Source of the DNA: Neobacillus endophyticus
GTDB taxonomy: Bacteria > Bacillota > Bacilli > Bacillales > Cytobacillaceae
DNA length: 64,000 nucleotides
Reading direction: 5' to 3'
NCBI RefSeq assembly: GCF_013248975.1
Contig: NZ_JABRWH010000002.1
Span: forward strand, 124,001-188,000
Shown: in pieces, positions 17,533 through 25,166 of the stretch
How the letters are laid out: every line of letters starts with the position of its first letter
How positions within the stretch are numbered: position 1 is the first letter of the stretch
Notes under the pieces: model-generated
Database searches by the model: none
The model's input: the letters and a program-made list of their open reading frames with translations, nothing else
What the model was told of the DNA's origin: nothing
Translations under genes and position numbers: made by a program

Positions 17533-18138
17533 TTAAGGACCAGTAATAACTGAAAAGGTAAGTGTACTTGAATAAGGTGTTGAATCATTTACATGATTAG
17601 TTGTATCAACTTTTGTTGAAGCAGGAGCTAATGTCAAAGTAAGTCCGTTGGTTGGTTCGCTAACGTTATACCAACCCATACCATATCCTTTTTTGGCACT
17701 TATAATGGTAACAGGAATAGTTGAATCTAGAGCTGCCGTTTGGTTTAGTAAAATCGGACCGTTAGTGGCATCAACCGGAGTTGACCCATATACTGCCGAA
17801 ACATTTCTAGTTCCAGATAATGTAAGAGAACCTGTTGGAAGGGTAAGAGGGTTATTACTTACACCTGCCTCAGTAAAAGGAGTAGCTTGTGCAGTAACAT
17901 GCCAGCCATTTCCAGTTCCTGTAGCATCAATTATGCTCCAATTACTCAAAGTTGCGTTTAATGTCTGTAGTTGTCCATTAAGCGTAATAGCAGGAAAATC
18001 TGTTTGAATAGTCGGTGGCAAAAGAATAAGTGGACCACCTTTGATTGTAGGAGATGACGTAGTAGCAGCCATCGCAAAAGGAGCTAATGCAAATGTTGCC
18101 ATAGATGTCATCAATAAGACCCGAAAAAGATTTTTCAT
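17533..18138 (-). CDS. WxL-domain cell-surface protein
   Basis: 201 aa with a Sec signal peptide ending APFAMAA (~residue 25). The WxL-type motifs are present: GNGWHVTAQATPFTEAG in the centre and the C-terminal STLTFSVITGP. WxL domains bind peptidoglycan non-covalently and usually work with DUF916 proteins, here the next gene. ATG 18138 has an AGGAGGAG site. A c-di-GMP-I riboswitch lies 50-130 nt upstream, so this surface module should respond to cyclic di-GMP. Confidence 0.88.
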   Translation of the reverse strand: MKNLFRVLLMTSMATFALAPFAMAATTSSPTIKGGPLILLPPTIQTDFPAITLNGQLQTLNATLSNWSIIDATGTGNGWHVTAQATPFTEAGVSNNPLTLPTGSLTLSGTRNVSAVYGSTPVDATNGPILLNQTAALDSTIPVTIISAKKGYGMGWYNVSEPTNGLTLTLAPASTKVDTTNHVNDSTPYSSTLTFSVITGP

Positions 18139-18186
18139 ACTTCTCCTCCTTATTGTTTACAGCTTAAAAACACATCTTTTAAAAAG

Positions 18187-18270
18187 TTGTGGCAGCTGGC
18201 TAACATCATGGAATTCCATTTTAGTCCCTGTAGCTTTGCGTCACTACGTTTCCGTAGTTTTGCTTTAAAC
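18187..18270 (-). promoter_or_regulatory. Cyclic di-GMP-I (GEMM) riboswitch
   Basis: On the minus strand: GCAAAACTACGGAAACGTAG (first hairpin with GAAA tetraloop), then TGACGCAAAGCTACAGGGAC (the conserved GACGCAAAGC core), then a second hairpin ATGGAATTCCAT and GCCAGCTGCC at the 3' side. The tetraloop, the receptor and the GCCAG-TGCC strand appear in the order of the GEMM-I class. It is followed by a ~50-nt expression platform and the RBS of the WxL gene. No perfect intrinsic terminator is seen, so control may be by RBS access. Confidence 0.85.
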
Positions 18271-18454
18271 TCAAAATGATAATTTTGAGAAAGACATAAA
18301 AAAGCATCAATACAAATAGAATTTTATAATAAACTTTACATAAAAATATAGGATAAAATATTTCCAACGGATGAGTTCTTATAGCTCTTAATTAAGTGGG
18401 TGTTGATAAAACGTATAAGTGCAAATTTTTTAAACAATAATTTGTTTATTACTA

Positions 18455-18487
18455 AAAAAAGCATAATCGTTACTTACGATCATGCTC
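18455..18487 (-). terminator. Terminator of the minor-pilin operon
   Basis: On the minus strand AGCATGATCGT-AAGTA-ACGATTATGCT followed by seven T, 40 nt after the stop at 18530. Confidence 0.88.
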
Positions 18488-18529
18488 TCATTAGCACCCC
18501 ATGAACAATACCTTTTTATAGTGCTTAAA

Positions 18530-20164
18530 TTAGTTACTATAAGTTGTGTTTAATTCTTGGATCGTTAAATTTTGAGTCGTCGGAATCCCTTTCGGTGGAT
18601 TTAAGATTAATCCGTTCTTATAAATAACTGAAAGTCTGGACAAAGTTGGATCAATTGAATTTTGATTGTTTTGGAAGTAATAATAACTGTAATGTGGAGA
18701 TCCATACATATAATAATCTAAATAAGGTACAGAAAAGGAATTTGAAAAATACGATTGTGAAGATTTCCCTTTTACAGCATTTAAAATAATTTGATTCCCA
18801 TATATTCCTCCTACAATTTTTAAATTGGAACCAACACCATAAATTTCCAACGTTTTATTGGAGTAAAAAAAGGCGTTTATGGTTTTAGGAGTATCATTAT
18901 ATAGATTATTATTTGATAATTGAATATTGCCATCTGACAGCAGGACTAATGTACCTGCGTTGTTTGATAAATTTTGAACACTAGCATCACCACTGGAATA
19001 AATCGTTCCGTTGGTATTTAAATCATTTTGAATGGAAACCGTATTGTTAACATACATTTGGCCATTCATATTAAAGCTGTTTATGGAAGTACTTCCAGCT
19101 ATATAGATATAGTTACCCTGATTATAGCTGTCATTAATAGTTAATGTCCCACTTAATTGAGCACTTCCACTTACCCTTATGGAGCCGTTAACTGTTAATT
19201 TTGCTCCACTGTTCATGATTAGATTTCCTGTAATCACAAGATTTCCGTTGATTGTAACATTTCCTGAACTGTCGATGTACAAATTACTAAATGTAGATCC
19301 ATTAAGGTTCGTCGTTGAATTATAATAATACGTATTATAATTGGCGTTTGCATTTTTTAAATTACCACTTTTTGAAGAAACTAAATTGGTAATGTTAAAT
19401 GTATCAACATTGATATTGCTTGTTTTAATAGAAGGGGGAACAGAAAAATACGTATTTACATTTGATGTAGTAGGTGTAAATGTATTCCATATCCCATTCG
19501 AATAGTTTTTGAATGATCCCAGCACAGATAAGCTCCCTTTTATAGCAGGATAGGAGGTTAAAACCGGGTAATAGATCGCATTACCATTAATGGATTGCAT
19601 AAATCTCCCATAATTACTAGTTAAAAGATCGCCACCAACCGATACATCACCTTCAATATAAGAAGACCCATTTAATTGTAATGATCCAGGAGTTACGGTT
19701 GCGTATTTAAAAACACCAGGAATGGTTGACACTGAAATCGTTTTTGTTTCATAGTGTCCGGTGTTTCCAATTGGTGCATTTATCGTAACTTTTTCCACAT
19801 AAGCGTTGCCGTTTGTGCCATCATTTATTGTCGTATGAGTAATCGTATAAGGATAGGTACCAAGTTTTCTAATGCCATCCAAAGAACTTTTTAACTGCGC
19901 TTGAACCACATCAATTGTCAAGTTGCTTATATTTGTATTAATGGAATCCACTGCTTTTTCAATTTGAGCCATCGCTTCATCCACTGCCATGTCTGCAGTT
20001 GCTTTATTTTCAATTGTAGTTTTATTTATTTGTACTAATTTTGAAGAATTGATTACCCAACCCATAAGTGTTAGACCCGTAATGCTTATGATCATAACCA
20101 TTAGTAAAACGGTAAGAAGGGCATAACCATGATTTGACCTTAGGTGCTTCAACAAGTGAATCAT
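18530..20164 (-). CDS. PilX-like pilus-assembly/surface protein with beta-solenoid body
   Basis: 544 aa. The N-terminus (NHGYALLTVLLMVMIISITG) resembles the single helix of PilX-type minor pilins, without the usual Glu5. Residues ~150-470 are a Ser/Asn/Gly-rich series of short repeats (GNVTINGNLVITGNLIMNSG, GSIRVSGSAQLSGTLTIN), which predicts a right-handed beta-solenoid like bactofilins or adhesins. ATG overlaps the stop of the upstream pilin gene (ATGA), so the three genes are co-translated. Likely exported and part of a pilus tip or cell-surface fibre. Its peptidase and ATPase partners are not in the window. Confidence 0.72.
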   Translation of the reverse strand: MIHLLKHLRSNHGYALLTVLLMVMIISITGLTLMGWVINSSKLVQINKTTIENKATADMAVDEAMAQIEKAVDSINTNISNLTIDVVQAQLKSSLDGIRKLGTYPYTITHTTINDGTNGNAYVEKVTINAPIGNTGHYETKTISVSTIPGVFKYATVTPGSLQLNGSSYIEGDVSVGGDLLTSNYGRFMQSINGNAIYYPVLTSYPAIKGSLSVLGSFKNYSNGIWNTFTPTTSNVNTYFSVPPSIKTSNINVDTFNITNLVSSKSGNLKNANANYNTYYYNSTTNLNGSTFSNLYIDSSGNVTINGNLVITGNLIMNSGAKLTVNGSIRVSGSAQLSGTLTINDSYNQGNYIYIAGSTSINSFNMNGQMYVNNTVSIQNDLNTNGTIYSSGDASVQNLSNNAGTLVLLSDGNIQLSNNNLYNDTPKTINAFFYSNKTLEIYGVGSNLKIVGGIYGNQIILNAVKGKSSQSYFSNSFSVPYLDYYMYGSPHYSYYYFQNNQNSIDPTLSRLSVIYKNGLILNPPKGIPTTQNLTIQELNTTYSN

Positions 20165-20655
20165 TCCCCACTTTTGACATTATACAATTTAAAAAACTTA
20201 AACTTTTGATTATTCTTGAGGTCATCCACTTCAAAATAAACTTGTAATGCTTGATTTACATACTTAAAAGTAGTATTTTGCAGTGAATAGTTGTCAGAAT
20301 TAATTTTTTTATTATTTATGAATAAATCACCGTTATTGATCATGATGGAATAAGTTGTATCGTGTTCTGTCATTGAATTATCGATCGTTTTATCGATAGC
20401 ATTAAATGATGTGAACATACCATTTCCGGATAGTGGTCCAAAATTTGTTATTTCATCTATATTTAGCATTGCTTGATCAAACTGTTGGCTAATAATAACA
20501 CTTTCATCTCTAAGTTGGGATTGGATGATATTTTGATTAGAACTTTTCGTCATTGTAAAAAATATGGAATAAGCAACACTTAGAAGTATCGCGGATATTG
20601 AAACAACCACAAGTAACTCAATTAAAGTTAATCCTTTTTGATTCAGTCTATTCAT
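20161..20655 (-). CDS. Prepilin-like protein (GspJ/ComGF-type minor pilin)
   Basis: 164 aa. Type IV prepilin N-terminus: MNRLNQKG|LTLIELLVVV with Glu5 and a hydrophobic helix to about residue 30. The rest is a small beta-rich domain (SMTEHDTTYSIMINNGDLFI). ATG overlaps the stop of the preceding pilin gene, and its own stop overlaps the next start. It would be processed by a prepilin peptidase and form part of a type IV pilus or pseudopilus. Confidence 0.85.
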   Translation of the reverse strand: MNRLNQKGLTLIELLVVVSISAILLSVAYSIFFTMTKSSNQNIIQSQLRDESVIISQQFDQAMLNIDEITNFGPLSGNGMFTSFNAIDKTIDNSMTEHDTTYSIMINNGDLFINNKKINSDNYSLQNTTFKYVNQALQVYFEVDDLKNNQKFKFFKLYNVKSGE

Positions 20656-21080
20656 TTTCTGTTATATCCTTCCAAAGTTATCTGCCTTTGTATACCGAAG
20701 CTGGTATAAGTAACTATAATCTTAATATCAATGATTCGATCACTTATAGCAGGATTAGGATATTTTATGAACTGCGCTGTTGCAGAAACATTGTTAAGGT
20801 TTACAGAATTATCAATTTGAAGTTGATTACGGATATCTACTTGCTCTGTTGTTCCTAATTTATTGTATAAAGTAGAAAAGTCCATTGTTTTATATGTGTT
20901 TAATAAGTCTTGGGCTAATTGTTCAGCAGTGAAATTATTTTTTACCATATTGGATTGTTTATAACTGTTAAGCATGTATGAGCTTATGATGGATAATAGT
21001 ATTGAAATGATAACAAGTGCCACTAATACTTCAACAAGTGAAAATCCTTTTTGGCTTAGGAATTTAATATTCAATTTCAT
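20652..21080 (-). CDS. Prepilin-like protein (GspI/PilV-type minor pilin)
   Basis: 142 aa, first gene of the pilin operon. N-terminus FLSQKG|FSLVEVLVALVIIS has the prepilin peptidase site, Glu5 and a helix to residue ~35. Conserved EQLAQDLLNTYKTMD follows, then a short beta domain ending RQITLEGYNRK. The RBS is weak (GGTG). No riboswitch was recognised upstream in 21090-21590, although the adjacent WxL operon has one. Confidence 0.85.
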   Translation of the reverse strand: MKLNIKFLSQKGFSLVEVLVALVIISILLSIISSYMLNSYKQSNMVKNNFTAEQLAQDLLNTYKTMDFSTLYNKLGTTEQVDIRNQLQIDNSVNLNNVSATAQFIKYPNPAISDRIIDIKIIVTYTSFGIQRQITLEGYNRK

Positions 21081-21641
21081 CAGTTCACCACATCTTTTAG
21101 TCGGAATTCAATACTATTATTAGTATATAAAAAAATAGTTCCTTTTTACTACCAATTCCATTACATACCATATTTAACCCCATCCATCACATGTTAGTTC
21201 ATAAAATATGTGCTCTTTTTAGTTCGCAATTTATATACTGAAAACTAAAAATTGAAAATGTTAAAATTCATAAATCAATAAATATTTAACTTCGTACTGT
21301 TCTTTAATTATATTAGGCACATAGGTACTTATATTTACTCCAAGAAGAAGTTTTATAAAGACCATATTATCAACCTTTTTAAAATATAGTATAATAGTCT
21401 TATTAAAAATAACTTAAATTTGTACTTATGATGAAGTGAAGTTAAAGACTTTTTACAATGTAATTTATTAGTCCATTAATCGTACTGCTGAAGAAATGAT
21501 AACTACGGCGTAGAGTTACCGTATATTATTTGTTGGTTACCAGTATAATTTTCAACTTACTACGAGGAAACGCAAATCTTTTAGGAGCATTTATTTGTGG
21601 CGTTCCTAAGGATAGGCAAAGTACTTAGAAGGGGTTTCGGA

Positions 21642-21893
21642 ATGGATTTTTTAGATTCTACAGAAATATGGGAATTACAGATTCTAAAGATTGTTTTTAT
21701 TATATGTGCAATACTTGTTTTCATCATAACTGCTTATATTTCAATTTATAAGTTTCATGACAACAATAGTTCCTTTGATGATGAGTATATAAAGTCTTTA
21801 CAAAAGCAATATTTGCTTGATTACTTACTAATCAATGTAGGTACTGTATCACTCTTAGTTGCCATTTTTACTGCAGTTAAACTCTATATTTGA
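21642..21893 (+). CDS. Hypothetical two-helix membrane protein
   Basis: 84 aa from ATG 21642, which has AGAAGGGG upstream; the longer frame from 21597 lacks an RBS. Transmembrane segments at residues ~13-35 (KIVFIICAILVFIITAYISI) and ~60-82, separated by a charged loop. Family not recognised. Followed by a terminator at 21970. The 500 bp upstream (21090-21590) show no gene. Confidence 0.55.
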   Translation: MDFLDSTEIWELQILKIVFIICAILVFIITAYISIYKFHDNNSSFDDEYIKSLQKQYLLDYLLINVGTVSLLVAIFTAVKLYI

Positions 21894-21969
21894 TTATTGT
21901 TTTAGGTGGTATGAAAGGGTCCATTCAATTTTTTTACTTACAACTTAAGATTTTTCGTTCCGTCAATAA

Positions 21970-22016
21970 CAAAACCCTTGGTGAATGCATGAATACGCAA
22001 CCAAGGGTTATATTTT
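21970..22016 (+). terminator. Rho-independent terminator
   Basis: AAAACCCTTGGT and ACCAAGGGTT enclose a 16-nt loop, then ATATTTTAT. Confidence 0.75.
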
Positions 22017-22231
22017 ATACTTTGAAAAGGGTTTGGCAGGATAACTCTGTTCTAATGAGCAAATAACATACACTAACCTAGCCAGCTATTGAAATATATA
22101 AAATGGAGCCCTAAGATTAGGAATTATAATGTTGCATTCAACTGATAAAAGTTTCCAGTTGTATCTCCTAGCTTCCCCATACGGTGATGTTATTCGTTTA
22201 TAATTGAAAATTAATTTAATAATGAGCTCGA

Positions 22232-22594
22232 TCACTTTTCTTCCCTGTTATTATTGTGTTTCAGATGTAAATTTCCTTTATTAAACATTATTAGTCCATT
22301 AATACGTTCGTACAGTGCGAATATAGGATATAAGACTCCTAAAAAAACTACAGTTGTCGGTATTTTTTCAATGACAGGTATTATACCAGCCAAAATGTTT
22401 TTAACTATAGCTGTTAAGTAAATAAATATGGGAATTACAGCAAACATACCTAAAAGTAAAAAAGGAGTAACTTTAGTTTCTTTTAATTTAGCTTTGCAAT
22501 GAGGACATTTCATGGTAAATGGTGTTGAAAAATCTTCAAAGTCATCAAGAGAAATAGGAATTTGACAATTTGGGCAGGGTACAGAGGTTTTCAA
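22232..22594 (-). CDS. Zinc-ribbon membrane protein, hypothetical
   Basis: 120 aa. Two CxxC knuckles, CPNCQ (residues 7-10) and CPHCKAKL (~30-33), form a zinc ribbon in front of two or three hydrophobic helices (FLLLGMFAVIPIFIYLTAIV; IPTTVVFLGVLYPIFAL) and a basic tail. Such small proteins are frequent in Firmicutes without known role. It stands alone. Confidence 0.6.
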   Translation of the reverse strand: MKTSVPCPNCQIPISLDDFEDFSTPFTMKCPHCKAKLKETKVTPFLLLGMFAVIPIFIYLTAIVKNILAGIIPVIEKIPTTVVFLGVLYPIFALYERINGLIMFNKGNLHLKHNNNREEK

Positions 22595-22739
22595 ATAAAA
22601 GCTCCTTTATTAAGTATTTTACTTCTAAAGTATATAATTACTTGAATAGAAAATTAATAGGGTAGTTGGATACTAGATATTAAAACAAAAGCACAAAATG
22701 GGATACTCATGGAAGGATTCCTAATAAAAAGGTACACGA

Positions 22740-22952
22740 TTACTCGATTGTATACTTAATGATTCCATGTAAATAAACTGAGTATTCTCGCTGTGCACAT
22801 TCTCTTAACTTGATTTTTCCTTCACTTTCTAATTCACTAACCAATTCTTCAATCTTTTTCTCATCTTCTTTTGTAGCTTTTGGAATCTCTGTTGAAAAAA
22901 AATTACCTCGACTGGAATTACGTAGACGTTCTAATAAACTAATTTTATCCAT
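22740..22952 (-). CDS. Small hypothetical protein, possible winged helix
   Basis: 70 aa from the ATG at 22952, which follows GAGGAGG; a longer frame to 22973 has no RBS. MDKISLLERLRNSSRGNFF and IEELVSELESEGKIKLRE look like two helices and the start of a wing, as in small winged-helix proteins. No family recognised. Next to the serine recombinase on the same strand, ~120 bp downstream of it. Confidence 0.5.
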   Translation of the reverse strand: MDKISLLERLRNSSRGNFFSTEIPKATKEDEKKIEELVSELESEGKIKLRECAQREYSVYLHGIIKYTIE

Positions 22953-23093
22953 TTGGTCCTCCTCTTTTTCCATTCTACTTTGGTAAGATAATCAATTACT
23001 ATCGAGCTTTTCTTACCACTTTTTAGTGTGTTAGCTGCTTCATTTCTTCAATAGAATAATCTTTGGTACAATCCGCACACATTTTCTTCATAC

Positions 23094-23666
23094 CTATTCT
23101 TCTACCATTCCCTTTGCTTTAGCATATATGGTTGACCGTGGCACACCTGTTTGTTTAGAAATATCATTTACGCTTAGACCATTCTTTTCACGATCGGCAA
23201 ATAATTTCAAAGCTCTTTTAATTTCCTTCGTGTCCTGCCCTTTTCTGCCTAAATGCTTACCTTGTTCTTTTGCCCTTTCCCGGCCTTCTTTGGTACGTTC
23301 ATTAATTAAATCTCGTTCAAATTCAGCAATAGCCCCTAGCATAGTGAACATCAATTTTCCTGCAGCTGTTGTAAAGTCAATTTGTTCTTTGATAAAAACA
23401 ACACCTATACCCTTTTCTTGCAATTCATGAACGATATTATGTAAATCCCTTGTTGATCTCGCCAAACGGTCAATTTTATAAACGACCAGCTTGTCATCTG
23501 CTCTTAAATATTCCAATGCTTTTTTTAGTTCGGGTCTTCCTGTATTCTTACCACTTTTCTTTTCGTGAAAAATTTTCGTGCAACCATATTTTTCTAATAG
23601 CTCAACTTGTAAGGAATAGTCCTGATCGATCGTACTTACTCGCGCATAGCCAACAAATTCCCCCAT
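23094..23666 (-). CDS. Serine recombinase (resolvase/invertase, Tn3 TnpR/Pin type)
   Basis: 190 aa, full length for the small serine recombinases. Catalytic Ser in YARVSTIDQD (residue ~11), Arg residues in YKIDRLARSTRDLHNIV, the helix FTMLGAIAEFERDLINERTKEG, and a C-terminal HTH (LSVNDISKQTGVPRSTIYAK). It makes double-strand breaks at paired sites and rotates the strands. The region upstream (23670-23900) has five TCTAAAA-type half-sites, which fit its own res or inversion site. No transposase is adjacent, so it may be a solo resolvase or regulator. Confidence 0.9.
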   Translation of the reverse strand: MGEFVGYARVSTIDQDYSLQVELLEKYGCTKIFHEKKSGKNTGRPELKKALEYLRADDKLVVYKIDRLARSTRDLHNIVHELQEKGIGVVFIKEQIDFTTAAGKLMFTMLGAIAEFERDLINERTKEGRERAKEQGKHLGRKGQDTKEIKRALKLFADREKNGLSVNDISKQTGVPRSTIYAKAKGMVEE

Positions 23667-23677
23667 TTTAAAAACTC

Positions 23678-23900
23678 CTGTCTAAAAGTCTATTATCTTT
23701 TTGTACAGTAATTATATACTATCTTTTAGATGGCTTTCAGTGTGGAAAACAAATAAAAGAATACTCTTTTTCAAACCATCTAAAACTTACAACTTTTAGA
23801 TACATAGATTTTTAAAGGCTTTATACTCCCTCAGGGGTACGGATACTATTCAGAATCAACGGCAGTTTTCTGACTGTCGAAAGCAACCATCTAAAATGCT
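23678..23900. promoter_or_regulatory. Probable serine-recombinase site cluster (res-like)
   Basis: TCTAAAAG at 23681, CTTTTAGA at 23723, ATCTAAAA at 23778, TTTTAGAT at 23794 and ATCTAAAA at 23889. The pair at 23778-23801 forms a 24-bp inverted repeat (8-bp arms, 8-bp centre), the size of a resolvase dimer site. The rest up to 24190 shows no intact gene; a short open remnant ending FARMAESYGF is at about 23966-24017. Confidence 0.5.
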
Positions 23901-24422
23901 CGAGATGTGAGAAAAAAGCATTTTGGTTTTGATTTACTAAAAATTAACAAGGAAAATATATCCGGTATGAACCTCAGTTAAATGACTTTGCAAGGATGGC
24001 CGAAAGCTATGGATTCTAGGTATACAGTTTCGAAATGGGGTAATAATAATCGTTGAGGTGATGACAGATATGATTTTTTAGTTCATTTAAGGTCGAACAG
24101 ACTTGAAACGTCATTAAATTGTATATATGCTGACCCAAAAAATTGGATTGATTTTCTAGTTGAAGGCCGTAACTGAAAAAGTACTTTTAATTCCTATTTC
24201 TGAAGTTTTATCTTGAACCAAACCTTTTCATGCCGGATATCCTTAATTGTCGATTTTAGTTTAACATTAATTCTATAGTACATTTTTGGCAAACCATTGT
24301 TGGTTTGTCTTTTTTTATATTTTATAAGGGAGAGAACTTGAGGGATAATAAAATAAGGACCCCGTGGTTCACTATTGGAAATCTTCGAGAGAATTGAATA
24401 ATTAATATATTTGCATTTTTGA

Positions 24423-24456
24423 TCCATCCTTGAAATCCATCAAGGATGGATTTTTA
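24423..24456. terminator. Hairpin, terminator-like
   Basis: CCATCCTT-GAAATCCATC-AAGGATGG followed by ATTTTTAAAA on the plus strand. It lies just past the stop of the small minus-strand gene. Confidence 0.6.
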
Positions 24457-24471
24457 AAAAATCTATATTAA

Positions 24472-24564
24472 TCACTTGAACATGAGGTATATAAATAAAC
24501 CCATCAATCCGATTACTAAACAAGTTCCTATTATCAGTCCAGTAAAGACTAAATCATCAAACAA
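24472..24564 (-). CDS. 30-aa single-helix membrane peptide
   Basis: TTG 24564 lies 8 nt behind AAGGTGG and encodes MFDDLVFTGLIIGTCLVIGL followed by MGLFIYLMFK. It is one hydrophobic helix with Asp residues at the N-terminus and a Lys at the end. Peptides of this type act as small membrane regulators or type I toxins, but no family was recognised. A hairpin follows the stop codon. Confidence 0.45.
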   Translation of the reverse strand: MFDDLVFTGLIIGTCLVIGLMGLFIYLMFK

Positions 24565-24771
24565 TCTAATTTCCACCTTTTTAAGTTTTAGGTAGACAGG
24601 TGTCATTAAAACAAAAATTATTTAACTGGATGTTTTGCATGTTAGGGTTACATATGCGTAAGTCAAGGGCATCAAAGCCTATTTCATACAGCTCACCTAT
24701 CATTAAATATATAGTTGTAACCGCTCGATTAATACTGAACAGTTTTTGCTCGATAAGATTGAACACTTTTT

Positions 24772-24945
24772 TCCAGTAGAGACGTGCACTTTATTTGGAG
24801 AGGCGGGCATGATAGCCTGCTTTGGCAGAGCCAGAATCCTTGATAATCTGGCTTCATGGCTCATAATCTTGCCCGCAGAGGCTCCAAGTAAAGTGACAAA
24901 TTGCCTGCAGGCGTTTGTTAAACTAACCCATCTCTTCTATTAACT
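24772..24945 (+). ncRNA. Unassigned large structured RNA (~175 nt)
   Basis: A nested set of helices: P1 CACTTTATTTGGAG (24787-24800) with CTCCAAGTAAAGTG (24882-24895), 14 pairs with one U-G; P2 GCGGGCA (24803-24809) with TGCCCGC (24870-24876); a three-way inner part with AGCC/GGCT, CTGC-TTTG-GCAG and AGCCAGA/TCTGGCT (24829-24835, 24847-24853). GCCTGC (24815-24820) could pair with GCAGGC (24907-24912) outside P1 as a pseudoknot. The wobble pair in P1 favours the plus strand. No start codon/RBS frame explains it. I could not match it to a known RNA with confidence; the raiA motif or another large ncRNA class is possible. Confidence 0.6.
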
Positions 24946-24956
24946 TTCAAAAAATA

Positions 24957-25075
24957 GGAAAGGATAAGAAAAAGATACTAATTGTAGGGGCTACAACCAT
25001 GCAATTTCTTATCCTAATGGTTGTATTATTTAATTTAATTTAATTTAATCGCCTTCTTATACCTAAACGAATGAC
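24957..25075 (+). ncRNA. Nested-hairpin element, copy 1 (upstream of dgcK)
   Basis: Outer stem AGGATAAGAAA (24961-24971) / TTTCTTATCCT (25005-25015), inner stem TTGTAG / CTACAA (24982-24996), then TGTATTATTT and a (TTTAA)4 stretch. A later TTCTTATAC (25054-25062) could compete for the first arm, as in attenuators. Copy 2 is at 26452-26560. A short frame (MQFLILMVVLFNLI) starts inside the element, so a peptide is also possible. Confidence 0.5.
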
Positions 25076-25166
25076 TGAGCTTGAGATCATAACAACCACA
25101 TTTGTTTTCAATGGTTTTGGAACTTATTGTTGATATATTCAACAATTGTTTTATTAAAAAGGGTGC

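Noticed and set aside
16425..17588. Long version of the DUF916 protein starting at 17588
   Set aside because: The extra 41 codons overlap the WxL gene and its terminator; the RBS GAGGAGG points to ATG 17465.
24194..24427. 77-codon open frame on the minus strand
   Set aside because: No RBS, unusual composition and no conserved-looking segment; it overlaps a hairpin region.
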